64,000 nucleotides of DNA from Georgenia sp. EYE_87 (lineage in GTDB: Bacteria; Actinomycetota; Actinomycetes; Actinomycetales; Actinomycetaceae). The position numbers and the translations under genes were made by a program. Numbering within the stretch: the first letter of the stretch is position 1; every line of letters begins with the position of its first letter. Below, one piece after another: positions 54,590-63,375 of the stretch. Under the pieces are notes generated by a model. That model was given only the letters and a program-made list of their open reading frames with translations, did not search any database and was not told where the DNA came from. The DNA is taken from assembly GCF_023148685.1 (NCBI RefSeq), contig NZ_JAHXNL010000001.1, forward strand, positions 434,001-498,000, in the 5' to 3' direction.

Positions 54590-55840
54590 TCAGGCGGACC
54601 AGGTGCGCGCCAGCCGCGCCGCCCGCGCGACGAGCGCGGCGGGCAGGGCGGTGGGCGCCCCGTCATCGTCCGCGTGGGCGCCGACCGGCGTGCTCGCGCC
54701 GCCCGGGCGACGACGTCCGCCGTCGTGCACCTCGTACGTCCCGCTGATGGCGAGCGGGGCGACCTCCCGGCGGCTGGTGCGCACCTCCTCCGCGACGACC
54801 ACGACCGGCAGGGCGTGGACGAGCGCGGCGCGGGCGACGGTGGCGACCACGGACTCGGTGAGGCTGCGGGCGTCCAGCACGCGCCCGCCCGTCACGACCA
54901 GGTCCGCCTCCCCCACGGCCGCGCGCAGCCCGATCGCGTCGGCGACCACCTCGGCCCCGGGCAGGGCGCGCGCGCCGAGCAGGCGCAGCAGGAATGCGCT
55001 GCCGCCGGCAGCCCCGCTCCCCTCCTGCCGTGCGGCGCGGCCGGCCGCGGACGGCGTCCCGGCGACGGTGAGCAGGGTGCGGGCGGGCAGGGCGGCGGCG
55101 TGCCGCTCGAGCAGGTCGGTGGCGTGGCCGAGCGCCCGCTCCAGCTCCTGGGCGAGAGCCGCTCCGACCGCGGGGTCCTGCCCCAGCACGGCGCCGGCAC
55201 CGTGCAGACCGAGAAGGGGCAGGTCGTCGGCGACGGCGAGCACCACGTCATGGCCGGCGAGGGCCTCGCGCGCGCGGCCGAGCAGGGCGGCCACGTCCGG
55301 CCCCAGCGCGCCGAGCCCGGCCGCCCCCTCGGTCAGCGGCGTCGCGCTCTCCCCCGGCTCGGCCCCCGCGGCCGTGGCGAGGGCGTGGAGGAGGCCGGCT
55401 CCGCCGTCGTGCGAGGCCGCGGTGGCCGGGAGGCCGACGACGATGCGGCGTGCTCCCGTGGCCAGCGCGGCGGCCAGCAGGGCGCCCAGCCCGGTGCTGG
55501 TGCCCCGTCGAGCCGCGTCGGCGCGCTCGTGGGACCGCACGAGGTGGGTGCCGAGGACCTGGTCCGCCTCCACGTACACCGTGCCGCCGGCGGAGCCCGG
55601 CACGTGAAGCACGGCGGCGGCCACGGGCGAGCCGAGCGGGCCGGACGCCGGCACGGGGACGAGGCGCCCGCCCCGTGCGTCGGCGACGACGTCGAGGAGG
55701 CCGGCGGAGCCGTCGGAGAGCGGCAGCCCGGTCACGGTGTCGCCGGGGGCGCCCTGCGCCCAGCCGTCCGCCAGCGCGTGCGCGGCCTGGACGGCGGTGG
55801 CGGTGCCGGAGAAGCGGTCGGGGGCGATGAGGATGCGCAC
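54590..55840 (-). CDS. Glycerate kinase family protein, divergent
   Basis: This 416-aa protein resembles type I glycerate kinase (ATP plus glycerate to phosphoglycerate). The start MRILIAPDRFSGTATA corresponds to the family APDSFKGS motif; STGLGALLAAAL and HDGGAGLLHAL match the sugar-acid and phosphate regions. Several motifs are degraded: the C-terminal GRVLDARSL replaces EGRxDxQS, and the GGSATND loop reads LPATAASHDGG. Activity is therefore uncertain. GTG start; weak GATGAT six bases upstream. Counterpart of Rv2205c by position. Confidence 0.75.
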   Translation of the reverse strand: MRILIAPDRFSGTATAVQAAHALADGWAQGAPGDTVTGLPLSDGSAGLLDVVADARGGRLVPVPASGPLGSPVAAAVLHVPGSAGGTVYVEADQVLGTHLVRSHERADAARRGTSTGLGALLAAALATGARRIVVGLPATAASHDGGAGLLHALATAAGAEPGESATPLTEGAAGLGALGPDVAALLGRAREALAGHDVVLAVADDLPLLGLHGAGAVLGQDPAVGAALAQELERALGHATDLLERHAAALPARTLLTVAGTPSAAGRAARQEGSGAAGGSAFLLRLLGARALPGAEVVADAIGLRAAVGEADLVVTGGRVLDARSLTESVVATVARAALVHALPVVVVAEEVRTSRREVAPLAISGTYEVHDGGRRRPGGASTPVGAHADDDGAPTALPAALVARAARLARTWSA

Positions 55841-55961
55841 GGCGTCATCATCCCAGCAGCTTGCCGGGCCGGACGCCGCCGTCGCCCGTCGGGCCGCGGA
55901 GGTCGATCACTGCGCCGCGCCCGCAGGGCCGGAAAGCCGCCGTTGTGGCAGCATCGGCGCA

Positions 55962-56375
55962 GTGAACAGGGCGCAAGAGCGGTCCAGGGCGAGGAGGGCG
56001 GCGCGGACGACGTCCGTGTGGGCGTTCCCCGTGCTGGGCGCCCTGGTGCTCGCCGCGTGCTCCGGCGGCCGGACCGTCGAGCCGCTCGCGCCCGAGGTGG
56101 TGGCCGAGCAGATCGCCGACGCGCTTCAGGAGGAGGTCGGGGTCCGGCCGGTCGTCGCGTGCGCCGAGGAGCTCGAGGCCGAGGTCGGCGCCGAGATCGT
56201 GTGCGACCTCAGCACCGAGGCGGACCCGGAGACCATCTACCCGGTCACCGCGACCGTGACGGCCGTCGACACCGACACCGGGCAGGTGGACTTCGACGTC
56301 GCCGTCGCCGACGCCCCCGAGGGCAGCGAGGGACCGACGACGTCGACGGAGCCCACCGGCACCGGCACCGGCTGA
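55962..56375 (+). CDS. DUF4333-type lipoprotein
   Basis: This 137-aa protein has a signal with lipobox LVLAAC (cysteine about residue 30). One small domain follows with two cysteines (VVACAEELEAEVGAE, VCDLS) and the family pattern of a short ligand-like fold. An acidic Thr/Gly-rich tail ends the protein. Function unknown. Start GTG 55962 was chosen because the basic N-region (RSRARRAAR) directly precedes the hydrophobic core. Confidence 0.75.
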   Translation: MNRAQERSRARRAARTTSVWAFPVLGALVLAACSGGRTVEPLAPEVVAEQIADALQEEVGVRPVVACAEELEAEVGAEIVCDLSTEADPETIYPVTATVTAVDTDTGQVDFDVAVADAPEGSEGPTTSTEPTGTGTG

Positions 56376-56385
56376 GCGCCGCTCC

Positions 56386-56408
56386 GGGCGGCGACGGCGG
56401 GGCCGCCC
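56386..56408. terminator. Candidate hairpin between convergent genes
   Basis: GGGCGGC (56386-56392) pairs with GCCGCCC (56402-56408), ending directly at the M20 peptidase stop. Short and GC-only. Confidence 0.4.
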
Positions 56409-57770
56409 TCAGACGCGCCCGCCGAGGCGGCCGAGCAGCAGGGCCTCGGCGAGCACGACCCTCTCCAGCTCACCGAGGTGGACGGACTCGTCCTCGCTGT
56501 GCGCGCGCGAGTCCGGGTCCTCGACCCCGGTGACGAGGATCCTGGCCGCGGGGAACACCTCCTGGAGCTCGGCGATGAACGGGATCGACCCGCCCACTCC
56601 GATGTCGACGGGCTCCCGCCCCCACGCCTGGGCGAACGCCCAGCGCGCCGTGCGCATCTCCTCGGTGTCCTCGGTGGCGTCGAACGCCTGCCCCCGCTCG
56701 CCCGCGGTGACGGTGACCTGGGCGCCGAACGGGGCGTGGGCGATCAGGTGGTCGTGCAGGAGCCGCTCGGCCTCGGCGGGGTCCTGCCCGGGAGCGATGC
56801 GCATGGAGAGCTTCGCCCGGCAGACCGGGGCGATGGTGTTGGACGCGTGCGCCACCGACGTGGCGTCGACGCCGATGACGGAGATCGCCGGCCTGGTCCA
56901 CATCCTGGCGGCGAGCGGCCCGGTCCCGGCGAGGCGGTAGCCGTCCACGACGGCGGCGTCCGCGCGGAACTGCTCCTCGGGGTAGTCGACGTCGGCCTCG
57001 GAGCGCGAGACGAGCCCGGCGACGGCCACGTCGCCGCGGTCGTCGTGCAGGGTGGCCACGAGGCGGGACATGAGCGTGACGGCGTCCAGGACCGGGCCGC
57101 CGAACATGCCCGAGTGCACCGCGTGGCCCAGCACCCGCACCTCGACCTCGCAGTCGACGAGGCCGCGCAGCGAGGTGGTCAGGGCCGGGACGCCCACCTT
57201 CCAGTTGCTGGAGTCGGCGACGACGATGACGTCGGCCTCCAGCCGGTCGCGGTAGGCGCGCAGGAACGGCGTGAAGGTCGGCGAGCCGATCTCCTCCTCA
57301 CCCTCGACGAAGACGGTGACCCCGACGCCGAGCTCGTCGCCGAGGACGCGCAGTGCGCCGACGTGGGCCATGATCCCGGCCTTGTCGTCGGCGGCGCCCC
57401 GGCCGTAGAGCCTGTCCCCGCGCCGGGTGGGCTCGAACGGGTCGCTCCCCCAGCCGGCCGCGTCCCCCGGGGGCTGGACGTCGTGGTGCGCGTAGAGGAA
57501 CACGGTGGGAGCGCCGTCGGGCCCGGGACGGTGGGCGACGACGGCGGGGCGGCCCCGGGAGCCGTCGGGCAGCTCGACGTCGAGGACGTCGACCTGCGGC
57601 ATGCCGGCGTCGCGCAGCAGGGCGGCGACGGCGTCGGCGCTGGCGCGCACGTGGGTCTGGTCGAAGGCGGGGGCGGAGACGCTGGGAATGCGCACCAGCG
57701 CCTCGAGGTCGGAGCTGATCCGGCCGAAGGCCTCGTGGGTGCGGCGGGCGAGTTCGTCTACGGTGGTCAC
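56409..57770 (-). CDS. M20-family dipeptidase/metallopeptidase
   Basis: This 453-aa di-zinc peptidase has metal ligands in YAHHDVQP (about residue 90), GRGAADDKAG (about 122), EGEEEIGSP (about 154) and the C-terminal RAHSEDESV. A dimerisation insert runs from about 195 to 350 (GHAVHSGMFGG). It probably cleaves dipeptides in the cytoplasm. The start was set at GTG 57770 because TACCCT (57778-57783) ends 7 bases upstream; 11 additional upstream codons are open but unsupported. Confidence 0.9.
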   Translation of the reverse strand: MTTVDELARRTHEAFGRISSDLEALVRIPSVSAPAFDQTHVRASADAVAALLRDAGMPQVDVLDVELPDGSRGRPAVVAHRPGPDGAPTVFLYAHHDVQPPGDAAGWGSDPFEPTRRGDRLYGRGAADDKAGIMAHVGALRVLGDELGVGVTVFVEGEEEIGSPTFTPFLRAYRDRLEADVIVVADSSNWKVGVPALTTSLRGLVDCEVEVRVLGHAVHSGMFGGPVLDAVTLMSRLVATLHDDRGDVAVAGLVSRSEADVDYPEEQFRADAAVVDGYRLAGTGPLAARMWTRPAISVIGVDATSVAHASNTIAPVCRAKLSMRIAPGQDPAEAERLLHDHLIAHAPFGAQVTVTAGERGQAFDATEDTEEMRTARWAFAQAWGREPVDIGVGGSIPFIAELQEVFPAARILVTGVEDPDSRAHSEDESVHLGELERVVLAEALLLGRLGGRV

Positions 57771-57849
57771 CCGAGCGAGGGTAGTGCCGGCCCGTCCACC
57801 CACCGGCGGGACGCCCCGTCGGACGGTCGCGCTCGACTACCCTGCTGTG

Positions 57850-58428
57850 GTGATCGGACGCAAGAGGACCCCCGTCGAGCCCGAGCCCCAGCCCGTCGAG
57901 ACCGTCAACGGCAAGGGCCGCCGCACGCCCACGCGCAAGGAGGCCGAGTCGCGCAACAAGCGCCCGCTCGTGCCGGACGACCGCAAGGAGGCCAAGCGGA
58001 TCGCGCGCGAGAAGCGCAACGAGGCGTACCTGAAGCAGCGCCAGGCCATGGCCACCGGCGACGAGCGCTACCTGCCGCTGCGCGACAAGGGTCCGGTGCG
58101 CCGGTACGCCCGCGACTACGTGGACGCCCGCTGGTCGATCGCGGAGTTCTTCATGCCGCTCGCGCTGGTGATGATCGTCGCGATGATGTTCGCCGGGCAG
58201 TTCCCGGAGCTGGCGAACGCGCTGGTGCTCGCCATGTACGGGGTGCTGCTCGTCGCGATCGTGGACTCCCTGATCATGGTCCAGCTCCTCAAGCGGCGGC
58301 TGCGCAAGAAGTTCGGCGCCGACCAGATCCCCGCCTGGACCGGGTTCTACGCGTTCGGTCGCAGCTTCTACTTCCGGCGCATGCGCCAGCCCAAACCTCA
58401 GGTCGGCCGGGGCGAGTACCCCGCGTGA
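57850..58428 (+). CDS. DUF3043 family membrane protein
   Basis: This 192-aa protein has a highly basic N-terminal half (Lys/Arg-rich, with KEAKRIAREKRNEAYLKQR forming a helix), the conserved RRYARDYVDARWSIAEFFMP, then two membrane segments (about 102-120 and 125-145) and a basic end. Function unknown; universal in Actinomycetota. GTG 57850 has TACCCT (57838-57843) six bases upstream, predicting a leaderless mRNA. The last eight codons lie in a 35-bp tandem repeat that continues past the stop. Counterpart of Rv2206. Confidence 0.9.
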   Translation: MIGRKRTPVEPEPQPVETVNGKGRRTPTRKEAESRNKRPLVPDDRKEAKRIAREKRNEAYLKQRQAMATGDERYLPLRDKGPVRRYARDYVDARWSIAEFFMPLALVMIVAMMFAGQFPELANALVLAMYGVLLVAIVDSLIMVQLLKRRLRKKFGADQIPAWTGFYAFGRSFYFRRMRQPKPQVGRGEYPA

Positions 58429-58479
58429 CCTTCCCGGTCGGCCGGGGCCAGTTCCCCGCATGACCGTCGCGGTCGGCCG
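58401..58479 (+). repeat. 35-bp imperfect tandem repeat across the DUF3043 stop codon
   Basis: Unit 1 (58401-58435) contains the final codons and TGA. Unit 2 (58436-58470) is about 85% identical, re-creating the coding end including TGA but in another frame. A 9-bp third start (58471-58479) follows. This looks like recent slipped-strand duplication. The remaining gap to the aldo/keto reductase shows only that gene's -10. Confidence 0.75.
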
Positions 58480-58584
58480 CGCCCGCACCTGGGGGCGGTC
58501 GGTCTCGGCCGGCGGCCCCGTAGCAGCGGACCGCGGGCGTCCGTCGCCGCGCGGACCGCGGCGGACGGTCCCTACGATCGGGTC

Positions 58585-59595
58585 ATGGTCAACCACGTCC
58601 ACCTCGGCCGCTCCGGCCTGAAGGTCTCCGAGATCGTCTACGGCAACTGGCTCACGCACGGCTCCCAGGTGGACCAGGACACCGCCCAGGCGTGCGTGCA
58701 CGCCGCCCTCGACGTGGGCGTCACCACGTTCGACACCGCCGACGCCTACGCCAACGGCAAGGCCGAGAAGGTCCTGGGCAAGGCACTGAAGGGGCAGCGG
58801 CGGGAGTCCCTCGAGATCCTCACGAAGGTCTACTGGCCCACGGGGCCCAAGGGCCCGAACGACGCCGGGCTCTCGCGCAAGCACATCATGGAGTCGGTGA
58901 ACGCCTCGCTGCGGCGGCTGGGCACCGACTACGTCGACGTCTACCAGGCGCACCGCTACGACGTCGCGACGCCGATCGAGGAGACCATGCAGGCGTTCGC
59001 CGACGTCGTGCGCCAGGGCAAGGCGCTGTACATCGGTGTCTCCGAGTGGACGGCGGAGCAGATCCGTTTCGCGCACGACTTCTCGAACGACCTCGGCTTC
59101 CAGGTGATCTCCAACCAGCCGCAGTACTCGATGCTCTGGCGGGTCATCGAGGATCAGGTGATGCCCACCTCCGAGGACCTCGGGATCTCCCAGATCGTCT
59201 TCTCCCCCGTGGCCCAGGGTGTGCTGAGCGGCAAGTACGCCCCCGGCGGCGAGCTGCCCAAGGGCTCGCGGGCCCGGGACAAGAAGGGCGGGGCGTCGAC
59301 GATCAGGCGCTTCCTCGACGAGGACCTGCTGAACCGGGTCCAGGAGCTGCGGCCCGTGGCCGAGGAACTGGGCCTGACGATGGCGCAGCTGGCCGTGGCG
59401 TGGGTGCTGCAGCACGACAACGTCGCGGCCGCCATCATCGGCGCGTCCCGGCCGGAGCAGGTGGCGGAGAACGTCGGCGCCTCCGGGGTCCGGATCCCCG
59501 AGGAGCTGATGGTCCGCATCGACGACATCCTGGGCGACTCCGTCGTCCGAGACCCGGCGCTGACCTGGGAGAACGCCCCGCACGGACGTCCCTGA
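58585..59595 (+). CDS. Aldo/keto reductase (potassium-channel beta-subunit-like)
   Basis: This 336-aa NADPH-dependent oxidoreductase is a TIM barrel. The catalytic set is DTADAYANGKAEKVLG (Asp, Tyr), LTKVYWP (Lys) and YQAHRYD (His). The cofactor end is IIGASRPEQVAENV. Substrate unknown; the sequence resembles the AKR group of YghZ or Kv-beta. ATG has TACGAT (58573-58578) six bases upstream and no Shine-Dalgarno. Confidence 0.9.
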   Translation: MVNHVHLGRSGLKVSEIVYGNWLTHGSQVDQDTAQACVHAALDVGVTTFDTADAYANGKAEKVLGKALKGQRRESLEILTKVYWPTGPKGPNDAGLSRKHIMESVNASLRRLGTDYVDVYQAHRYDVATPIEETMQAFADVVRQGKALYIGVSEWTAEQIRFAHDFSNDLGFQVISNQPQYSMLWRVIEDQVMPTSEDLGISQIVFSPVAQGVLSGKYAPGGELPKGSRARDKKGGASTIRRFLDEDLLNRVQELRPVAEELGLTMAQLAVAWVLQHDNVAAAIIGASRPEQVAENVGASGVRIPEELMVRIDDILGDSVVRDPALTWENAPHGRP

Positions 59596-59625
59596 CCGTT
59601 CCGGAGCCCCGGAGCCCCGGAACGG
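59596..59625. terminator. Bidirectional hairpin between convergent genes
   Basis: CCGTTCCGG (59596-59604) and CCGGAACGG (59617-59625) flank a GC-rich loop, immediately after the aldo/keto reductase stop and 48 bp from the pyrD stop. Confidence 0.7.
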
Positions 59626-59673
59626 GAGCGACCGCGTGCGTCCGCGCTGCCTCGGCGGTGGGTCCGCGCCGCC

Positions 59674-60705
59674 TCAGCGGTGGGCCAGCGCCCGGTTCAC
59701 CCGGCCCGGCCAGGCCGGGCCCTCGTAGACGAACGCGGTGTAGGCCTGCAGCAGGTCCGCCCCGGCGTCGATCATCGCGCGGGCGTCGGCCTCCGACGCG
59801 ATGCCGCCGACGCCGATGATCGTCGCCCCCTCCCCGAGCCGGCGGCGCAGGCGGGCGACGACGTCGCGCGAGCGTTCCCGCAGCGGCGCGCCCGAGAGCC
59901 CGCCCGGCCCGAGGTCGTGGGCGATCGTGGTGTTGGTCGCCACGACGCCCGCGAGATCGAGCTCCAGCACGAGGTCGGCGACGGCGTCGACGTCCTCATC
60001 CGTCAGGTCCGGGGCGATCTTGACGAACAGCGGCACCGCCCGCCCGGCCGACTCGTCGGCTGCGGCGCGCACGGCGGCCAGGATCGGCCGCAGGGAGTCG
60101 ACGGCCTGCAGGTCGCGCAACCCCGGCGTGTTCGGCGAGGACACGTTGACCACGAGGTAGTCGGCCCACCGGGCCACCTCCCGGGCGCTCGTCACGTAGT
60201 CGGCGACCGCCTCCGCCAGCGGGGTGACCTTGCTCTTGCCGATGTTCGCACCGACGACGACGGAGCGGCCGCGCCGGGTGGCCCGCAGCCGCCGGAGCTC
60301 CTCCCCGGCGGCCGCCGCCCCGCGGTTGTTGAAGCCCATCCGGTTCCGCAGGGCCCGCAGCTCCACGTGGCGCCACAGCCGCGGGCGGTCGTTGCCCGGC
60401 TGCGGCCGTGCCGTGACCGTGCCGACCTCGACGAACCCGAACCCGAGCATGTCCATGCCGAGGACGGTGTCGGCGTCCTTGTCCATGCCGGCCGCGAGGC
60501 CCAGGACGCCCGGGACGGGTCTGGCGAACGGTCCGCCGTCGGCCGCTGCAGGCACCGGGGCGGCGGGGCGCCGTCCGAGCGTGGCACGCACGGCGCCGGA
60601 GAGCACCGGCACCCCGGAGACCGTCCGGATCAGGCGCATGGCGAGCAGGTGCGCCTGCTCGGGATCGACGCGGACCGCCAGCGTGCGGAAGAGGAGGGGG
60701 TACAC
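59674..60705 (-). CDS. pyrD: Dihydroorotate dehydrogenase (quinone), class 2
   Basis: This 343-aa FMN enzyme of pyrimidine synthesis has an N-terminal membrane-associating helix pair (MYPLLFRTLAVRVDPEQAHL), which marks the class 2 quinone-linked type. The catalytic serine is in VVNVSSPNTPGLRDL (about residue 178). FMN-binding GLAAGMDKDADT and ATNTTI are present. It would feed electrons into the menaquinone pool used by the bcc-aa3 complex. The GTG start has TAGGCT (60712-60717) six bases upstream. Confidence 0.95.
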   Translation of the reverse strand: MYPLLFRTLAVRVDPEQAHLLAMRLIRTVSGVPVLSGAVRATLGRRPAAPVPAAADGGPFARPVPGVLGLAAGMDKDADTVLGMDMLGFGFVEVGTVTARPQPGNDRPRLWRHVELRALRNRMGFNNRGAAAAGEELRRLRATRRGRSVVVGANIGKSKVTPLAEAVADYVTSAREVARWADYLVVNVSSPNTPGLRDLQAVDSLRPILAAVRAAADESAGRAVPLFVKIAPDLTDEDVDAVADLVLELDLAGVVATNTTIAHDLGPGGLSGAPLRERSRDVVARLRRRLGEGATIIGVGGIASEADARAMIDAGADLLQAYTAFVYEGPAWPGRVNRALAHR

Positions 60706-60750
60706 GCCGCGAGCCTACCGGCGTGGTTGCCGTCGCCCAGGGCCGGAGGG

Positions 60751-61242
60751 TCAGCGCTGCTCGGCGCGGGCGGCGATGCGGGCGGGGCTGGAGTGCCACA
60801 GCCACGCGATGCCCAGCAGCGGGAGCACCGCCGGCACGTAGCCGTAGCCGCTGCCGAACCCGGACCAGACCGTGTCGTCCGGGAACAGCTCGGGGCGCAC
60901 GAGGCTCAGCGTGCCGACCGTGACGACCCCCACGAGCTCGAACACCACGGCCGTCCAGCCGATGCGGCGCATGCGCCGGCCGTTGTGGCCCAGGGCGACC
61001 GTGGCGAGGACGTACACCAGGCCGGCGACGGCGGAGAGGGCGTAGGCGAGGGGTGCCTCGTCCGCCTTCGTGATCAGCTGGACACCGGCGCGGGCGGAGG
61101 CGGCGACGGCGAAGATGCCGTAGACGAGGATCAGGACGCGCCCGAACCCGTACGCGGGCCGGCGCGTGTCCTCGGCCGACGTGGTGACCACGTGCTCCCG
61201 CCCGGAGCTGACCGCCGGCGCCTGCTCGTCGCTGATGCTCAT
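60751..61242 (-). CDS. Conserved membrane protein A
   Basis: This 163-aa protein has four membrane segments after a 30-residue Ser/Asp/Glu-rich N terminus (about residues 36-53, 65-85, 93-115, 128-150). A conserved-looking WSGFGSGYGYVPAVLPLLG stretch is near residue 130. Function unknown. The start at ATG 61242 has GAGGAC upstream; an earlier in-frame ATG at 61266 would overlap protein B. It is probably in an operon with the gene 12 bp upstream. Confidence 0.78.
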   Translation of the reverse strand: MSISDEQAPAVSSGREHVVTTSAEDTRRPAYGFGRVLILVYGIFAVAASARAGVQLITKADEAPLAYALSAVAGLVYVLATVALGHNGRRMRRIGWTAVVFELVGVVTVGTLSLVRPELFPDDTVWSGFGSGYGYVPAVLPLLGIAWLWHSSPARIAARAEQR

Positions 61243-61253
61243 GCCGTCCTCTT

Positions 61254-61607
61254 TCACGCCGTCCATAGTTGCCAGACCCGAGCCTGCATCGCCAGGATCG
61301 CGACGCACACCACCAGCAGCGCCACCGAGCTGGTCCGGGTGCGGTCGGTCATCGCCCAGACGGCGGCGACCGGCAGCAGGAACAGGGCGGTGACCAGGTA
61401 CCCCCAGAAGGTCCACGGCTCCCCCGGGCCGTTCCCCACGGCGCCCGCCACCAGGGCGACGACCGCCTGCGCCAGCAGCGCCAGCTCGACCACGGCGCCG
61501 CCCACCAGCTGCTTGAACAGCACCGGCCGGCCGCGCACCGCGTACCACGCCGCCCACAGGCCGAGCGCGCCGGCCAGGACGGAGGTGAGCAGGACGGTGA
61601 GGAGCAC
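61254..61607 (-). CDS. Conserved membrane protein B
   Basis: This 117-aa protein is almost entirely hydrophobic with four membrane segments (about residues 1-20, 33-55, 66-85, 92-112). Function unknown. The GTG start has TAACCT (61614-61619) six bases upstream, predicting a leaderless mRNA that also carries protein A. It is divergent from pepA: start codons lie 45 bp apart and the two -10 elements (61614-61619 and 61639-61644) face away from each other. Confidence 0.75.
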   Translation of the reverse strand: MLLTVLLTSVLAGALGLWAAWYAVRGRPVLFKQLVGGAVVELALLAQAVVALVAGAVGNGPGEPWTFWGYLVTALFLLPVAAVWAMTDRTRTSSVALLVVCVAILAMQARVWQLWTA

Positions 61608-61651
61608 CCGGGGAGGTTACCGCCCTCGAGGGCCCGGCTAGCATTCGGAAG

Positions 61652-63127
61652 GTGACCGACCTGAAGCTCAGCACCAAGGATCCTGCCCGCACCAGCGCCG
61701 ACGCGATCGTCCTCGCCGTCGCCCAGGACGACGACGGCCCCCGCCTCCTGCCCGCCGGGCTCCCGCAGAAGAGCGTCGCCGGGCTGGCGGACCTGCTGCC
61801 CGCCCTGGGGGTGGGCGGGAGGACGGACGAGGTGGTCCGCGTCCCGGCCGGGGAGCAGCTCGCCGCGACGGTCGTCGTGCTCACGGGCGTGGGCAAGGTC
61901 ACGGACGGGGAGGTGGGCCTCGAGGCGCTGCGCCGCGCGGCCGGTGCCGCCGTGCGCTCGCTCGCCGGGTCCGCGGACGTGGTCCTGGCGCTGCCGGCCG
62001 ACGACGCCGCCCAGGTCGGGGCCGTCGCCGAGGGCGCCCTGCTGGGCGCCTACCGTTTCGACCACTACAAGACCTCCGACCCCGCCCCCGTGGCGCGGAT
62101 CGAGCTCGCCACCGCGGCGGCGCGGCAGAAGGAGGCCAGGGCGGCGCTGGCCCGGGCGCGGGCGGTGGCCGACGGCGTGCGCGGCGCGCGGGACCTGGTG
62201 AACGCCTCCCCGCGGCACCTGTACCCGGAGTCCTTCGCGGAGGAGGCGCGGGCGGCCGCCAAGGGCACACGGGTCAAGGTCTCCGTCCTGGACGAGCAGC
62301 AGCTCGCCGCCGGAGGCTACGGCGGCCTCGTCGGCGTGGGGCAGGGTTCCGCCCGGCCGCCGCGCCTCGTCAAGGTCGTCCACGCGCCCGCCCGCGCCCG
62401 GGCCCACTACGCCCTCGTCGGCAAGGGCATCACCTTCGACTCCGGGGGACTCTCCCTCAAGCCCGCCAAGGGCATGGAGAACATGAAGGACGACATGGCG
62501 GGCGCTGCGACCGTCCTGCACACCGTGCTCGCCGCGGCCGCCCTCGACCTGCCGGTGAAGGTCACCGGCTGGCTCGCGCTCGCGGAGAACATGCCCGGCG
62601 GCGGCGCCCAGCGCCCCTCCGACGTCGTCACCATGCGCGACGGCACCACGGTGGAGGTGCTCAACACCGACGCCGAGGGCCGCCTGGTGCTCGGCGATGC
62701 GCTCGTCGCGGCGCGGGAGGAGACTCCGGACGCGATCATCGACATCGCCACGCTCACCGGCGCCCAGATGGTCGCCCTCGGCAGCCGGGTCGGCGCCGTC
62801 ATGGGCACCGACGCCGCGCGCGAGGAGGTTCTCGCGGCGGCCGGGGCCGCCGGCGAGCAGTTCTGGCCGATGCCGCTGCCCACCGAGCTGCGCGAGTCGC
62901 TGAAGTCGCCCGTCGCGGACATCGCCAACATGGGCGACCGGTACGGCGGCATGCTCGTCGCCGGGCTGTTCCTCAAGGAGTTCGTCGGGGACGTCCCGTG
63001 GGCGCACCTGGACGTCGCGGGGCCCGCCTACAACGAGGGGAACCCGTACGGCTACACGCCCAAGGGCGGCACCGGTATGGGGCTGCGCACGCTGCTCTCC
63101 GTGCTCGAGGCGGCCGCGGAGCGCTGA
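61652..63127 (+). CDS. pepA: Leucyl aminopeptidase (M17)
   Basis: This 491-aa di-metal aminopeptidase has the signature NTDAEGRLVLGDAL (about residues 335-348), metal ligands in VGKGITFDSGGLSLKP (about 255-270) and KDDMAG. It trims N-terminal residues in peptide turnover. The GTG start has TAGCAT (61639-61644) 7 bases upstream; GGAAG is also near, so both leaderless and led initiation are conceivable. It sits next to lpdA as in Streptomyces (SCO2179-SCO2180, recalled). Confidence 0.95.
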   Translation: MTDLKLSTKDPARTSADAIVLAVAQDDDGPRLLPAGLPQKSVAGLADLLPALGVGGRTDEVVRVPAGEQLAATVVVLTGVGKVTDGEVGLEALRRAAGAAVRSLAGSADVVLALPADDAAQVGAVAEGALLGAYRFDHYKTSDPAPVARIELATAAARQKEARAALARARAVADGVRGARDLVNASPRHLYPESFAEEARAAAKGTRVKVSVLDEQQLAAGGYGGLVGVGQGSARPPRLVKVVHAPARARAHYALVGKGITFDSGGLSLKPAKGMENMKDDMAGAATVLHTVLAAAALDLPVKVTGWLALAENMPGGGAQRPSDVVTMRDGTTVEVLNTDAEGRLVLGDALVAAREETPDAIIDIATLTGAQMVALGSRVGAVMGTDAAREEVLAAAGAAGEQFWPMPLPTELRESLKSPVADIANMGDRYGGMLVAGLFLKEFVGDVPWAHLDVAGPAYNEGNPYGYTPKGGTGMGLRTLLSVLEAAAER

Positions 63128-63334
63128 GGTGAGGCACAGGTGGCGGCACGCCGTCGCCAGGTGTCGGACGCCCGCGCTCCCCGGTGCCTCCGCGCCGCGC
63201 AGCCGGCGCAGCGGCGGCCTTCTCACCGTGCGGCCACCGGGCCGGTGTGACCGACGGCACCCGCCGGCCGCGGGGCTCGCGACCTGGGACGAATGGGCCT
63301 GGACGCGGTTTGGGTGAAACAATGGCCGCGAACC

Positions 63335-63351
63335 TGACCCAGCCAGGGTCA
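63335..63351 (+). promoter_or_regulatory. Inverted repeat TGACCC-AGCCA-GGGTCA in the lpdA leader
   Basis: A perfect 6-bp inverted repeat with a 5-nt centre lies 25-41 bp before the lpdA start. It could be an operator or an RNA hairpin near the ribosome-binding site. The rest of the 248-bp gap 63128-63375 has AACAAT (63319-63324 region) as a possible -10 and no gene. Confidence 0.35.
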
Positions 63352-63375
63352 TTGCGCGCGCTCAAGGAGAGGTAC

